A stretch of 64,000 nucleotides of DNA from Planctomycetota bacterium. Its GTDB lineage: Bacteria; Planctomycetota; UBA1135; UBA2386. A program made the position numbers and the translations under genes. Under the pieces are notes generated by a model that saw only the letters and a list, made by a program, of their open reading frames with translations, had not been told where the DNA came from and made no database searches. Of this stretch, positions 25,507-33,860 are shown in pieces; positions within the stretch are counted from its first letter, which is position 1; every line of letters starts with the position of its first letter. Location of the stretch: the NCBI GenBank assembly GCA_021776805.1, contig JAJFFD010000054.1, forward strand, positions 1-64,000. Reading direction: 5' to 3'.

Positions 25507-27555
25507 ATGGAAAACGTGCACGCACAAGGCTCAGCGCGGAACCAGTACCTGGCTCTGCTCTTGATTGCGGTTCTGGCGGTCATGCTGATCCCCATGCCGC
25601 CCTTCATTCTGGACGTGCTTCTGACGCTGAATATCACGGTCAGTCTGCTCATCGTGATGACGGTGTTGAACACGTCCAGGCCGATGGACTTCTCCACCTT
25701 TCCCAGCATCTTGTTGTTCACGGCGCTCTTCCGCCTGTCGCTCAACGTCGCCTCGACGCGCCTCATTCTTCTCGAAGGCGAAGCGGGCAACATCATCGAG
25801 GCCTTCGGCCGCTTCGTGATCGGCGGCAACTACGTCGTCGGTATCATCATCTTCCTGATCCTGGTCATCATTCAGTTCGTGGTCATTACCAAGGGCCAGA
25901 ATCGGATCAGTGAAGTCACCGCCAGGTTCACCCTCGATGCACTGCCAGGCAAGCAGATGTCCATCGATGCCGACCTGAACGCTGGCCTGATCAGCAACGA
26001 CGATGCTCGTGAAAGGCGCGCGGAACTGAATCGTGAGGCTCAGTTCTATGGGTCCATGGACGGCGCTGGCAAGTTCGTCCGTGGCGATGCTGTCGCAGGC
26101 TTGATCATCACGGTCATCAACATCATCGGTGGCTTGCTGCTAGGTGTATTCGTCAATGGCATGCCGATATCGGAAGCCTTCGATACTTTCACGCGACTCA
26201 CGGTCGGTGACGGCCTGGTTTCTCAGCTTCCGGGACTCATAGTCGCTGTCGCAGCAGGCATCCTCACCGCGAAGAGCTCGAGCACAGTCGGTCTCGGCAA
26301 CGAGATTGGCGATCAACTCTTCACGCGCCCAATGGCATTGCGTGCAGTAGCCGGCATTTTGGCATTGATCGCCTTCCTCCCTGGGATGCCCACAATCCCC
26401 TTCCTCGGCGCGTCCTTGCTCATGCTGACGCTGAGTAGCCGACGCCAAGCCAGCAACGCAGCGGAGGCCAAGGCCATCACTGATGAGGCCGCGGCAGAGG
26501 CAGCGGCGCCGACAGAGCCCGCTCTCGAGGACTTGCTCACGGTGGATCGTCTCTCGATCGAGATTGGCTACCGACTCATTCCACTGGTCGAACCTGGCAA
26601 GAACGGTGGATTGCTGGACCACATCCGCGCTCTGCGTCGGCAGTTCGCCACGAGCATGGGCATCTTGATTCCACCCATTCGAGTCAAAGACAACATCCAG
26701 ATCGAACCCAACGGCTATCACATCATGCTGAACGGGCAGAAGGTAGCTAGCGGAGAGCTGCGTGCCGGCAGCTACCTGGCGATGGACCCAGGAGGCATCG
26801 CCGGCGACATCAGTGGCATCGAAACTATCGAGCCAGCCTTTGGCCTCACCGCCTGGTGGATTTCCCAGAGTGAAAAGGACAAGGCCGAGCTACAGGGCTA
26901 CACGGTCATCGATGCCCCATCAGTTCTTGTCACTCACCTAACTGAGGTGGTTCGCGGCATCGCCGGCGAACTCTTGTCCCGTGATGATGTCAAAGCTCTC
27001 GTGGAGAATCTCAAGAAGGTGGCGCCCGCCATCATCGAAGAATTGGTGCCAAGTCAACTGACCCTGGGTCAACTGCAGAACGTCCTGAGTCGACTCCTTA
27101 AGGAGCGCGTCCCCATTCGGAATCTGCAATCGATCCTGCAGTCACTGGCGGATTGCCTGCCAGAGACCAAGGATCCGCGCATCTTGGTTGAGCAAGCCCG
27201 TACCGGCATTGCCCGCACCATTATCGAGCCACACCTCGATGACGATGGCACTCTCCACGCAGTCGTCCTCGATCCCACACTGGAGCGCTCCCTCGCGGAT
27301 GCAGTCGCTGGAAACGACGGCTTCAATAACTTGCCCGGCGGCTTTCTCGCCAAATTCGTCGACAGCACAGCACAGGCGCTCGCGGCGATGGTTCAAGAGG
27401 GTAGGGATCCGGTTCTGATCACCAGATCCGCCTTACGCCCCTTCCTCGCCGAGGCGGTAGCAAGCGTAATCCCCAACGCCTCGGTGCTGAGCTATCAGGA
27501 AACCAGTCCGGCGATCAAGGTAGAGACAACCAATCGCGTCACAGTCCCTGCATAA
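25507..27555 (+). CDS. flhA: Flagellar export gate protein FlhA
   Basis: 682 residues. The N-terminal eight-helix membrane domain includes LLIVMTVLNTSRPMDFSTFPS, the FHIPEP-family region FVVITKGQNRISEVTARFTLDA, and LPGKQMSIDADLNAG. The cytosolic domain follows from about residue 340, with IEIGYRLIPLV, RRQFATSMGILIPPIRVKDN and YHIMLNG. FlhA docks chaperone-substrate complexes and uses proton motive force. It has the normal length and all landmarks. The next gene starts three bases after the stop. Confidence 0.97.
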   Translation: MENVHAQGSARNQYLALLLIAVLAVMLIPMPPFILDVLLTLNITVSLLIVMTVLNTSRPMDFSTFPSILLFTALFRLSLNVASTRLILLEGEAGNIIEAFGRFVIGGNYVVGIIIFLILVIIQFVVITKGQNRISEVTARFTLDALPGKQMSIDADLNAGLISNDDARERRAELNREAQFYGSMDGAGKFVRGDAVAGLIITVINIIGGLLLGVFVNGMPISEAFDTFTRLTVGDGLVSQLPGLIVAVAAGILTAKSSSTVGLGNEIGDQLFTRPMALRAVAGILALIAFLPGMPTIPFLGASLLMLTLSSRRQASNAAEAKAITDEAAAEAAAPTEPALEDLLTVDRLSIEIGYRLIPLVEPGKNGGLLDHIRALRRQFATSMGILIPPIRVKDNIQIEPNGYHIMLNGQKVASGELRAGSYLAMDPGGIAGDISGIETIEPAFGLTAWWISQSEKDKAELQGYTVIDAPSVLVTHLTEVVRGIAGELLSRDDVKALVENLKKVAPAIIEELVPSQLTLGQLQNVLSRLLKERVPIRNLQSILQSLADCLPETKDPRILVEQARTGIARTIIEPHLDDDGTLHAVVLDPTLERSLADAVAGNDGFNNLPGGFLAKFVDSTAQALAAMVQEGRDPVLITRSALRPFLAEAVASVIPNASVLSYQETSPAIKVETTNRVTVPA

Positions 27556-27558
27556 GTC

Positions 27559-28554
27559 ATGTTGCTCAAGAGAATCAACGGTCGGAGTCTGCAAGAGGCA
27601 TTGAGCAAGGTCGAAAAGGAATGCGGCAAGAACGCACTCCTGATCGAGACTCTCGAGACGAGTCGAGGCGTCACCATCATCGCTGGCCGTCAAGAACAAG
27701 TCCTCGCCAAAGCCAAGCGCCACAAGCCAGAGTCCGGGGCACGGCCGGGAAATTGGACTCGTGGTTTCGCACAACTGGCCGAGGCCGCCTCCGCTTCCGG
27801 GCTAAGCAGCACCTTGCTACGCGCTATCGAGAACGCCCTCATTGGAACAGGTGTTCACCTTGACCGACCAGGGGATCCGGCGGTCGCTGGGATCAGCGCA
27901 CGCATCCTCAAGTCACTGATCAAGGCAGAGACCCTTGGTGATCCAGCTTATCGCGTCACAGCGTTCATCGGAGCCACCGGGGTAGGCAAGACCACGACTC
28001 TGGCCAAGATCGCGGCCGCGGCTGTCAGGGACAGGGACGAAACTGCTGCGATCATCACTACCGACACCTACAGAATCGCCGCAGTAGAACAGCTCCGCGC
28101 CTTCGCCGACATGCTTGGCGTGCCCTTCGAAGTTGCCTTTACACCCATGGATCTTCGACGAGCAATCCAACGACACTCGGAAGTGGATCGAATCTACATC
28201 GACACATCGGGAAACGGACCCTTCGACCAACAAGCCATCTACCGACTCAGCGGAACACTGCAAGGCAGCGATCCAGCCACCGTGCTCTGCATGTCAGCGG
28301 CTTCACGAAGAGTGGATGCTGATGCGATCTTCAAGGCCTTCTCGAGCATGCAGATCGACTCCGCGATCATCACCAAGTGGGATGAAACCACCGCCCCTGG
28401 TGAAGTCCTCTCGCTCTGCATCGAGCAGGGAATGCCCCTGACTCAGATTACGAACGGACAGAGGGTGCCTGAAGACATCCTCCCGGCCTGCCCCCGCGCA
28501 TTGGCGGAACACATGATCCCACAGGCCAAGAAAGCCGACGAGGCATCGCAATGA
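27559..28554 (+). CDS. flhF: Flagellar placement GTPase FlhF
   Basis: 331 residues of SRP-type GTPase. It has an N-terminal FlhF-like B domain (LLKRINGRSLQEALSKVEKECGKNALLIET), an N domain, then the G domain: P-loop GATGVGKTTT at about residues 138-147, DTYRIAAVEQLRAFADMLGVP, a switch with IYIDTSGNGPFD, and TKWDETTAPGEVL. FlhF sets pole and number of flagella with FlhG. Its stop overlaps the flhG start. Confidence 0.95.
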   Translation: MLLKRINGRSLQEALSKVEKECGKNALLIETLETSRGVTIIAGRQEQVLAKAKRHKPESGARPGNWTRGFAQLAEAASASGLSSTLLRAIENALIGTGVHLDRPGDPAVAGISARILKSLIKAETLGDPAYRVTAFIGATGVGKTTTLAKIAAAAVRDRDETAAIITTDTYRIAAVEQLRAFADMLGVPFEVAFTPMDLRRAIQRHSEVDRIYIDTSGNGPFDQQAIYRLSGTLQGSDPATVLCMSAASRRVDADAIFKAFSSMQIDSAIITKWDETTAPGEVLSLCIEQGMPLTQITNGQRVPEDILPACPRALAEHMIPQAKKADEASQ

Positions 28555-29420
28555 GCCATGTACACCAGGCGCAGTCTCTCCTCGAGACCAAGAAGAAAAA
28601 GGTCCGTCGAAGATTGACGCCTTGGGTCACCGTCACCGGTGGCAAGGGTGGTGTCGGCAAGACGCTGATCTCCGTAAACCTGGCAACTCTCACCGCACGC
28701 GCAGGTCATCGGACCCTTCTTCTTGACCTCGATCCCGGCCTGGCCAATCTCGATGTGCACCTGCGACTCGCCCCGCGATTCACCATCGAAGATCTCGCCG
28801 AGGGTCGCTGTGCTCTGGATGAAGCTCTGATAGATGGACCTTTTGGTATGTCCGTCCTCTGCGGGCAGAGTGGGTCAACGCGACTGGCAGGTGGAGATCT
28901 CGAATTCATCGACAAGGTCATGGCAGCCGCGGAGCGCGCTGCTCGGAAGTTCGATGTTGTGATCTGTGACACTGGCGCAGGGATCGGCCCAAGCGTGATT
29001 AGGGCAGCCAAGCGTGCGCACTTGACACTGGCAGTCACCAACCCGGATCCAGGGTCCATCACCGACACCTACGCTCTCTGCAAGCTGCTCCTTGGCACGA
29101 ATACCGCCGAACCGCAGCTAGTCGTCAATCGAGTCCGCAACAGAGAAGATGCCATGCGAGTCGGGGCGAGATTCGCGGCAGTCTGCAAGAAGTTCCTCAA
29201 CCAGAAAATGCCGCTCATCGGCTGGCTACTCGCGGATCCGGAGATCGAAAGATCCGTCTCGCTCCAGAAGCCATTCGTGCTCTCAGGCAGTGGTGCGGCA
29301 ATGGAGGATCTGCAAGCCCTCACGGCCGCGGCACTGTCGAATCTTCCCGCAGTCAAGCGCTCCAAGCGGCCCCCTGGGAAAGCTCTTAAGAGCAGGTCCA
29401 TTCGTCGCAATCTCCGATGA
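28551..29420 (+). CDS. flhG: Flagellar number regulator FlhG (MinD-like ATPase)
   Basis: 289 residues of the ParA/MinD family. The deviant Walker A TGGKGGVGKTLISVNLA lies at about residues 28-44, followed by LLLDLDPGLANLDVHL and CDTGAGIGPSVIRAAKRA. A basic C-terminal tail (KRSKRPPGKALKSRSIRRN) may aid membrane or partner contact. In the known pair FlhF/FlhG, FlhG stimulates FlhF GTPase and, in FleN-type members, restrains the flagellar master activator. It overlaps flhF by four bases. Confidence 0.94.
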   Translation: MSHVHQAQSLLETKKKKVRRRLTPWVTVTGGKGGVGKTLISVNLATLTARAGHRTLLLDLDPGLANLDVHLRLAPRFTIEDLAEGRCALDEALIDGPFGMSVLCGQSGSTRLAGGDLEFIDKVMAAAERAARKFDVVICDTGAGIGPSVIRAAKRAHLTLAVTNPDPGSITDTYALCKLLLGTNTAEPQLVVNRVRNREDAMRVGARFAAVCKKFLNQKMPLIGWLLADPEIERSVSLQKPFVLSGSGAAMEDLQALTAAALSNLPAVKRSKRPPGKALKSRSIRRNLR

Positions 29421-29519
29421 AAGCGTAGGTTTCGGCTCGCTGCACTAAACCCGCTCCGGCCGCACTGACGAAAAGTCAATGGGGATCGCCCCCGGCAGGC
29501 AAGAGGAACGAATCGGCTA

Positions 29520-29777
29520 ATGGGAGTCGCGAGTAAGGAAATCACGCGGAGTAGCAGCGCCTATCTGGTGTGCATCATCTTCGCCCTGACCTTCCTGATC
29601 ACCAGCATCTTTGGTGGTAGCCCCCTCGCAGCTGTTATCCGCGGCAGCATAGTCGCAGTTCTCGCCTACGTCACGCTGCCCTTTCTCATCCACCCAGTCG
29701 TCTCCGTCGTCTTGGACGCCATGGCTCGAGATCAATCTCAGGAGCAGCCAGAGACCAAGGAGGAGAAGGCTAAATGA
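29520..29777 (+). CDS. Small two-helix membrane protein, unknown
   Basis: 85 residues. A start with TRSSSAYLVCIIFALTFLITSIFGG gives helix one, and AVIRGSIVAVLAYVTLPFLIHPVVSVVL helix two, then an acidic/Gln-rich cytosolic tail (QSQEQPETKEEKAK). AAGAGGAAC precedes the ATG. The stop overlaps the fliA start (ATGA). No family was recognised; its place between flhG and fliA implies a flagellar role. Confidence 0.7.
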   Translation: MGVASKEITRSSSAYLVCIIFALTFLITSIFGGSPLAAVIRGSIVAVLAYVTLPFLIHPVVSVVLDAMARDQSQEQPETKEEKAK

Positions 29778-30526
29778 GGAGCCGGACGGCACCGATTCTG
29801 AGAACCAAGGTCGAACGGGATCGGCTGGTTGAGAAGTTCATACCTCTCGTGCGCTATGTGGTGGCGCGGCTCCCGGTGACGATGCCAGCCTCACTCGACA
29901 GAGAAGACTTCTTCTCCGTCGGCGTCATGGGTCTGATGCACGCCGCCGCGAACTATGACCCAAGCCGTGGGGCCTCCTTCAAGACCTTCGCCTACACAGC
30001 CATTCGTGGTGCGATTCTCGACGAAATACGCAAGCATGATCCTGTTCCGCGCAATCGCCGCGATCGCCTGCGTAAAGTCGACCGCGCCGTAAGCAGCCTG
30101 CACTGCAAGCTGGGCCGAGCTCCCACTCTGGAAGAACTGGCCAGCTTCTTGGAGGTCACGAGCGCAGAGCTTGATAGCGATCTCCTTGCCCTGCACACGA
30201 GCAGAACTCTGTCGATCGATGACATGCCACCGAGCGCCAATGGCCCAGGCACGGCTCTCTCGGCCTCTTTGATCTCCGAGGGCACCTGTGACCCAGGTGA
30301 CGAGGTCGCCTTCAAGGATCAGGTCGAGCGGATGGCTCAGGCCATCAGCGAGCTACCAGAAACAGACCGTCACGTAATCGTTCTCTATCACTACGAAAAC
30401 TTGTACCTCAAAGAGATTGGTGAGATTCTCGGCGTATCCGAATCGAGAGTGTCGCAGATCTTGTCACGAGCCATCGAGCGCCTTCGCCTCAAGCTGATGC
30501 GCGTCAATGGAGACCGGGAGGAATGA
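29774..30526 (+). CDS. fliA: Flagellar sigma factor FliA (sigma-28)
   Basis: 250 residues, normal for FliA, without an N-terminal tail. Region 2: LVEKFIPLVRYVVARLP, SVGVMGLMHAAANYDPSRG, FKTFAYTAIRGAILDEIR. Region 3: RAPTLEELASFLEV. Region 4: YLKEIGEILGVSESRVSQILSRA. FliA reads late flagellar and chemotaxis promoters (TAAA-N15-GCCGATAA type) and is held by FlgM until the hook is complete. A FlgM-like gene lies 1.7 kb downstream on the other strand. A second family member is at 17990. Confidence 0.94.
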   Translation: MRSRTAPILRTKVERDRLVEKFIPLVRYVVARLPVTMPASLDREDFFSVGVMGLMHAAANYDPSRGASFKTFAYTAIRGAILDEIRKHDPVPRNRRDRLRKVDRAVSSLHCKLGRAPTLEELASFLEVTSAELDSDLLALHTSRTLSIDDMPPSANGPGTALSASLISEGTCDPGDEVAFKDQVERMAQAISELPETDRHVIVLYHYENLYLKEIGEILGVSESRVSQILSRAIERLRLKLMRVNGDREE

Positions 30527-30530
30527 AGCG

Positions 30531-30773
30531 ATGAGTACGTCCAGTATCCCGCCAATCCCCAGCAACTACGGAATAGGCAGGCTCAATCCCAACAACCAGA
30601 GGCGCCGCCAAGGGAAACCCTTTGAAGAAGCTCTGGAAAGGGAAGCATCCGCAGAGGCAGAAGATTCTGCCGCTCACGAAACAGCCGCGGACACTCGACC
30701 CCTTCAGCCTGAAGCCCCTCGCATCCGAAGAGAGAGTCAGGACGGTAGACATCACATCGATGTCATCGCCTGA
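30531..30773 (+). CDS. Small charged protein in the flagellar cluster, unknown
   Basis: 80 residues from ATG 30531, preceded by GGGAGGAATGAAGCG. The N-terminus is Ser/Pro-rich (MSTSSIPPIPSNYGIGRL), then a basic patch (NNQRRRQGKPFEEALERE) and a mixed acidic/basic tail. It looks disordered, like many flagellar export substrates and chaperone partners. No family was recognised. It directly follows fliA. Confidence 0.55.
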   Translation: MSTSSIPPIPSNYGIGRLNPNNQRRRQGKPFEEALEREASAEAEDSAAHETAADTRPLQPEAPRIRRESQDGRHHIDVIA

Positions 30774-30805
30774 TCAGCAGCAAAGGGCAAAGGAGACGAG
30801 ACGGC

Positions 30806-31027
30806 ATGAACGCTCCAAAGAACGGGGCGAATATTCTGCGTCCCACTGAGGTTCGCAGGGTTTCGCAACCCATCATCCTCGATCCAACTTCCGGCTCCGA
30901 GGGGAGCGACAATTGCATGTCCGTGGTTCCCGTCATGGATGGAAACGACGTGGCAGGTATGGATATCCGCTGCAATTGCGGGTCTCGAATGCTGGTCGAG
31001 TGTGTCTACGAAGAGGTGACAGAATGA
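30806..31027 (+). CDS. Small Cys-containing protein in the flagellar cluster, unknown
   Basis: 73 residues. The C-terminal half MDIRCNCGSRMLVECVYEE holds a Cys-x-Cys-Gly and a third Cys that could bind a metal, and its strand-like alternation suggests a small beta hairpin. AAAGGAGACGAGACGGC is upstream of the ATG. The stop overlaps the start of the following lipoprotein gene, so it is co-translated with it. Function unknown. Confidence 0.6.
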   Translation: MNAPKNGANILRPTEVRRVSQPIILDPTSGSEGSDNCMSVVPVMDGNDVAGMDIRCNCGSRMLVECVYEEVTE

Positions 31028-31530
31028 AGCTCATAGCAATCCTCCTCGTGTCAACCTTGTTGTCCAGCTGCGGCATGGTTGCTGAGTTCTTCTCTTCACC
31101 AGCCAAGGAACGGCCAGTGGATGCCGCTGCCAACTACCTTAGAGGTGGGCCCAACACAGAGGTCGAGCTGGGAGCCGACGAGCAGGCGATGCTGGAGAGT
31201 TACAGCAGCCTGACCAAGCTCAGGACGCAGCTCGAAACCAAGATCCAAGAGCTCGAGTCGCATTCAGGGATTCAAGCCACCCGCCTGGCCCGAGCCGAGG
31301 AAGCTCGCGATCAAGAACAGCATCTGCGACTGGGTGCGGAGCAGGAAGTGGCACGCCTCGCCAAGCAAGTAGGCGATCTGCAAGCCAAGGTCCTCAGCAT
31401 GAACGTGGAACGGGCCAGACAGGAGCAAGAGCTTCTGCGCCTGCGCATTCAGTCACTGAACAGCCAACTGGCTGAACTCCAGTCTCAGGCGACCGAAGCC
31501 GCGGCTCCCCCACCAGGATACCGCCGATGA
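31024..31530 (+). CDS. Coiled-coil lipoprotein in the flagellar cluster
   Basis: 168 residues from ATG 31024, overlapping the upstream stop. The lipobox LSSC lies in MKLIAILLVSTLLSSCG. After a short linker the protein is an almost continuous heptad coiled coil (LTKLRTQLETKIQELESH through LRIQSLNSQLAELQSQATE), ending in a Pro-rich tail. It is probably an outer-membrane or periplasmic lipoprotein spacing the basal body, but no family was recognised. The next lipoprotein gene overlaps it by four bases. Confidence 0.72.
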   Translation: MKLIAILLVSTLLSSCGMVAEFFSSPAKERPVDAAANYLRGGPNTEVELGADEQAMLESYSSLTKLRTQLETKIQELESHSGIQATRLARAEEARDQEQHLRLGAEQEVARLAKQVGDLQAKVLSMNVERARQEQELLRLRIQSLNSQLAELQSQATEAAAPPPGYRR

Positions 31531-32177
31531 GCGCCTCACCAAACCTTGTCGCCATGATCGCCATGGCGAGTCTGGCCACGGGCTGCTCCATGTTTCCGGC
31601 GCCGCCCGAACCATTGCAAGTGAATCACTACCTTGCGGACAAGCTCGATCTCGACTCAGTTCGCCGGGTAATGGTGCTGCCCTTTCACGAGGCACCGGGT
31701 GTGGCTAGTCAGTCAGACCTGGTGCGCAGCGCCTTCATCGCGGAGATGACCAAGCTGAAGAGCTTCGAAGTCATCCCTTTGCCTCGCGAGGCACAGGAGT
31801 ATGACGAGATCTACCGTAGCCTCACGCGTGGCACGATTTCTCCCGATGCACTCGCGGTCCTCAGTGAGCGCTACGGCATCGATGGAGCGGTCATGGGGAC
31901 GATCACCAACTACCGCGCATACCGCCCAGCCAGCCTTGGGCTGCGCATTCAGCTGGTCTCCATGCACTCCGGCAGGACAGTCTGGGCCGCGGATGGCATC
32001 TATGACTGTGGTGATGCCGCCGTCATAGAAGACCTGCAGCACTATGCAGAGTCCTTCGCTGCCGCCGAAGATTCACTTCACGGCTGGCGCATCCACATGC
32101 TCGCACCGCGTAAATTCGCGGCCTACGTCTGCCACAGAATTGCCGGCAGTGTTAGCGAAGCAAGCGCGACCAGGTAG
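31527..32177 (+). CDS. CsgG/LpoB/FlgO-like lipoprotein in the flagellar cluster
   Basis: 216 residues. The lipobox is LATGC after LVAMIAMAS. The fold pattern VRRVMVLPFHEAPG, LVRSAFIAEMTKLKSFEVIPL, LAVLSERYGIDGAVMGTITNYRAYRP resembles the alpha/beta domain shared by CsgG, LpoB and the flagellar lipoprotein FlgO (beta strand, TKL/KxFxV, then DGAVxGxIT). FlgO-type lipoproteins decorate the outer-membrane part of the flagellar motor in some bacteria. Its position behind fliA and before fliK supports a flagellar role; exact family membership is inferred by pattern. Confidence 0.62.
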   Translation: MSASPNLVAMIAMASLATGCSMFPAPPEPLQVNHYLADKLDLDSVRRVMVLPFHEAPGVASQSDLVRSAFIAEMTKLKSFEVIPLPREAQEYDEIYRSLTRGTISPDALAVLSERYGIDGAVMGTITNYRAYRPASLGLRIQLVSMHSGRTVWAADGIYDCGDAAVIEDLQHYAESFAAAEDSLHGWRIHMLAPRKFAAYVCHRIAGSVSEASATR

Positions 32178-32179
32178 CC

Positions 32180-32476
32180 CTAGTCGTCGCTGAGAATAGA
32201 GCGGGCTACGTCCCGATAGACTTCGGGCTTGTCCAGGTATCCGGACGCCAAGCGCTGCTTCACCTCGGCAACCACACCTTTGCGCTCGCTGGCGTCGTCG
32301 TGGAGTCGATTGGATATGCCTTCCATCTCTCGAAGCGCTTCGCGGCTGTTCTCGCTGATCAGTGCTGAATCACGCGCGGACCCCTGACCCTCGACACGTC
32401 CGCCGTCCTTGGGGGACTGTGGACGATCGGGCCCCTTGCCGAGGCCGCCGGTTCCATGGATCTGTCCAATGTTCAT
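32180..32476 (-). CDS. flgM: FlgM-like anti-sigma-28 factor
   Basis: 98 residues from ATG 32476 with AGGAG just upstream on the minus strand. The N-terminal half is Gly/Pro/Ser-rich and likely disordered. The C-terminal half (SREALREMEGISNRLHDDASERK, then VVAEVKQRLASGYLDKPEVYRDVARSIL) matches the FlgM pattern of a K-V-x-x-I-K-x-x-I-x-x-G-x-Y segment and a final helix that clamps sigma-28. FlgM is exported through the completed hook to free FliA. It is transcribed against the cluster, ending two bases from the FlgO-like gene. Confidence 0.72.
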   Translation of the reverse strand: MNIGQIHGTGGLGKGPDRPQSPKDGGRVEGQGSARDSALISENSREALREMEGISNRLHDDASERKGVVAEVKQRLASGYLDKPEVYRDVARSILSDD

Positions 32477-32577
32477 CTGATCTGCTCCTGGCAACCAGGT
32501 TGGCTGCACATGCTGATGCTCGGAAACTAGGCTTCGAGCTTTACTGCTCTTCTCTGTCTCCGTAGTTGATTTCGGCA

Positions 32578-32585
32578 TTATCGGT
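32578..32585 (-). promoter_or_regulatory. Sigma-28-like -10 box before flgM
   Basis: On the minus strand ACCGATAA at 32585-32578 matches seven of eight bases of the FliA -10 consensus, about 100 bp before the flgM-like start. No good -35 partner is at the proper distance, so this is a weak call. The rest of the 343-bp region between flgM and fliK holds the sigma-54 site at 32730 and no other recognised element. Confidence 0.35.
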
Positions 32586-32729
32586 CCCGGGCCTTTACAG
32601 GAAGGACTTGCCGGGTCGGCAGACTTTGCCGGCAGCCGCGGCGGCAGGAATTGCCGAGTCCGCCAAGCCACAAGTATGGAACCCGCTCGAGAGCTCCATG
32701 TGAGGGCTCCTAGCGGAATGCAGCTCTGG

Positions 32730-32746
32730 TTGGCACGCCCTGTGCT
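32730..32746 (+). promoter_or_regulatory. Sigma-54 (-24/-12) promoter of the fliK-flgL operon
   Basis: TTGGCACG-CCCT-GTGCT keeps the GG (32732-32733) and GC (32744-32745) of the RpoN consensus exactly 12 bases apart; only the first T of TTGC differs. Transcription would start near 32757, ahead of both possible fliK starts (TTG 32781, ATG 32820). With the site before fliO, the flagellar cluster has two sigma-54-type promoters. Confidence 0.75.
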
Positions 32747-32819
32747 CCTTGTTCTTCGGTCGAGAAAGAGGGATGAGGGATTGAGCATCACACAGTTTGG
32801 ACGTGTTGAATTGGACCCC

Positions 32820-33845
32820 ATGAAGGTTCCCGTTCCGATACGGGCGTCTTCTAAGGATTACCCCTCATTCGACGAGCAGCTGCAGTCTGTCACCGGTCCA
32901 AGCGATCGTGATCAGACTCCCCCCAGGGAGGACTCGGTCAAGGAACCGACCCCAGCTCCAAGGCCGGAGAACTCCGGCGAGGCCCAGAGCAGCGAGCAAC
33001 TCGAGCAAAGCCCTGCCGCCTCTGATCAGGCGCCACGATCAGCAGAGGCGGAAGCCGTCACGGCAAAGGCGAATGCACTTCCCGCAGAAGGCGGCGAGGT
33101 CCAAGAAAAAGGAACTCCGAATGGAGGGGCTTCGGCTCGGCGTACCAACGCAGGCAAAGGAGTCGAGGCCCCTTCCATTTACTCAGCACAGGAGTCAAAG
33201 GCTGACACTGATCCGGTGGTCAATCAGCGCAAGGTCAGCGATGAACTGCTCTCACAGGCCTTTGTCGCCGGATCCGGCGCAGACAAGCAGGCTGGAGCGG
33301 GCAATGCCCAGACTCGCGCTGACGGTCTCGGCTTGAAAGCCGAGAGCAGCAGCTCTCGCATTCGCAACGAGTCCCCTCTGGCGGGCTACAAGACGGTCAA
33401 CAAGTACAGCCTCCAGATGACCGAGGCTGCCCGCGAATCAGTCTTCAAGCAGATCGCAATGCGCCTCACTCCTGAGGGCGGTGAGCTGATGATGCGCCTG
33501 GATCCGCCGGAACTGGGCAAGATCAACCTGCAGATGACAGTCGAGAAGCAGGGGCAGATGCGCCTGGTGATCACCGCAGAGAGATCCGACTTGGCAGCGC
33601 TTCTGGAGAAGCATATGGCCGAGTTGGAACAGGAGCTGCAGAAGCAGGGCATCACGGTGACGGGTTCAGAAGTGCGTCACGACGATGGGCAGGGCAATGC
33701 CCAATCCAAAGACGGCTTTGGCGACCTGTTCTCGCTCAACCGCGAGGACTCCGCCAATGAAGAAGAATCACAGCAAAATCAATTCAACCAGATTCGCCCC
33801 GGCGACGGCTTCATCACTGCTGACAGCCTCGACTTTTGGGCATGA
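32820..33845 (+). CDS. fliK: Flagellar hook-length control protein FliK
   Basis: About 341 residues. The long N-terminal part is low-complexity, rich in Glu/Ser/Pro/Ala. The C-terminal domain has the FliK core: MRLTPEGGELMMRLDPPELGKINLQMTVEKQ, then MRLVITAERSDLAALLEKHMAELEQEL. FliK measures the hook and triggers the FlhB specificity switch. An in-frame TTG at 32781 has AGGG eight bases upstream and could be the real start; the ATG at 32820 lacks a clear ribosome site. It is the first gene after the sigma-54-type promoter. Confidence 0.87.
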   Translation: MKVPVPIRASSKDYPSFDEQLQSVTGPSDRDQTPPREDSVKEPTPAPRPENSGEAQSSEQLEQSPAASDQAPRSAEAEAVTAKANALPAEGGEVQEKGTPNGGASARRTNAGKGVEAPSIYSAQESKADTDPVVNQRKVSDELLSQAFVAGSGADKQAGAGNAQTRADGLGLKAESSSSRIRNESPLAGYKTVNKYSLQMTEAARESVFKQIAMRLTPEGGELMMRLDPPELGKINLQMTVEKQGQMRLVITAERSDLAALLEKHMAELEQELQKQGITVTGSEVRHDDGQGNAQSKDGFGDLFSLNREDSANEEESQQNQFNQIRPGDGFITADSLDFWA

Positions 33846-33860
33846 CATAGGAAGAACAGC

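Noticed and set aside
29440-29470. TAAACCCG resembling a sigma-28 -35 box before the small membrane gene
   Set aside because: The -10 at the right distance (CTGACGAA) matches only half of the consensus.
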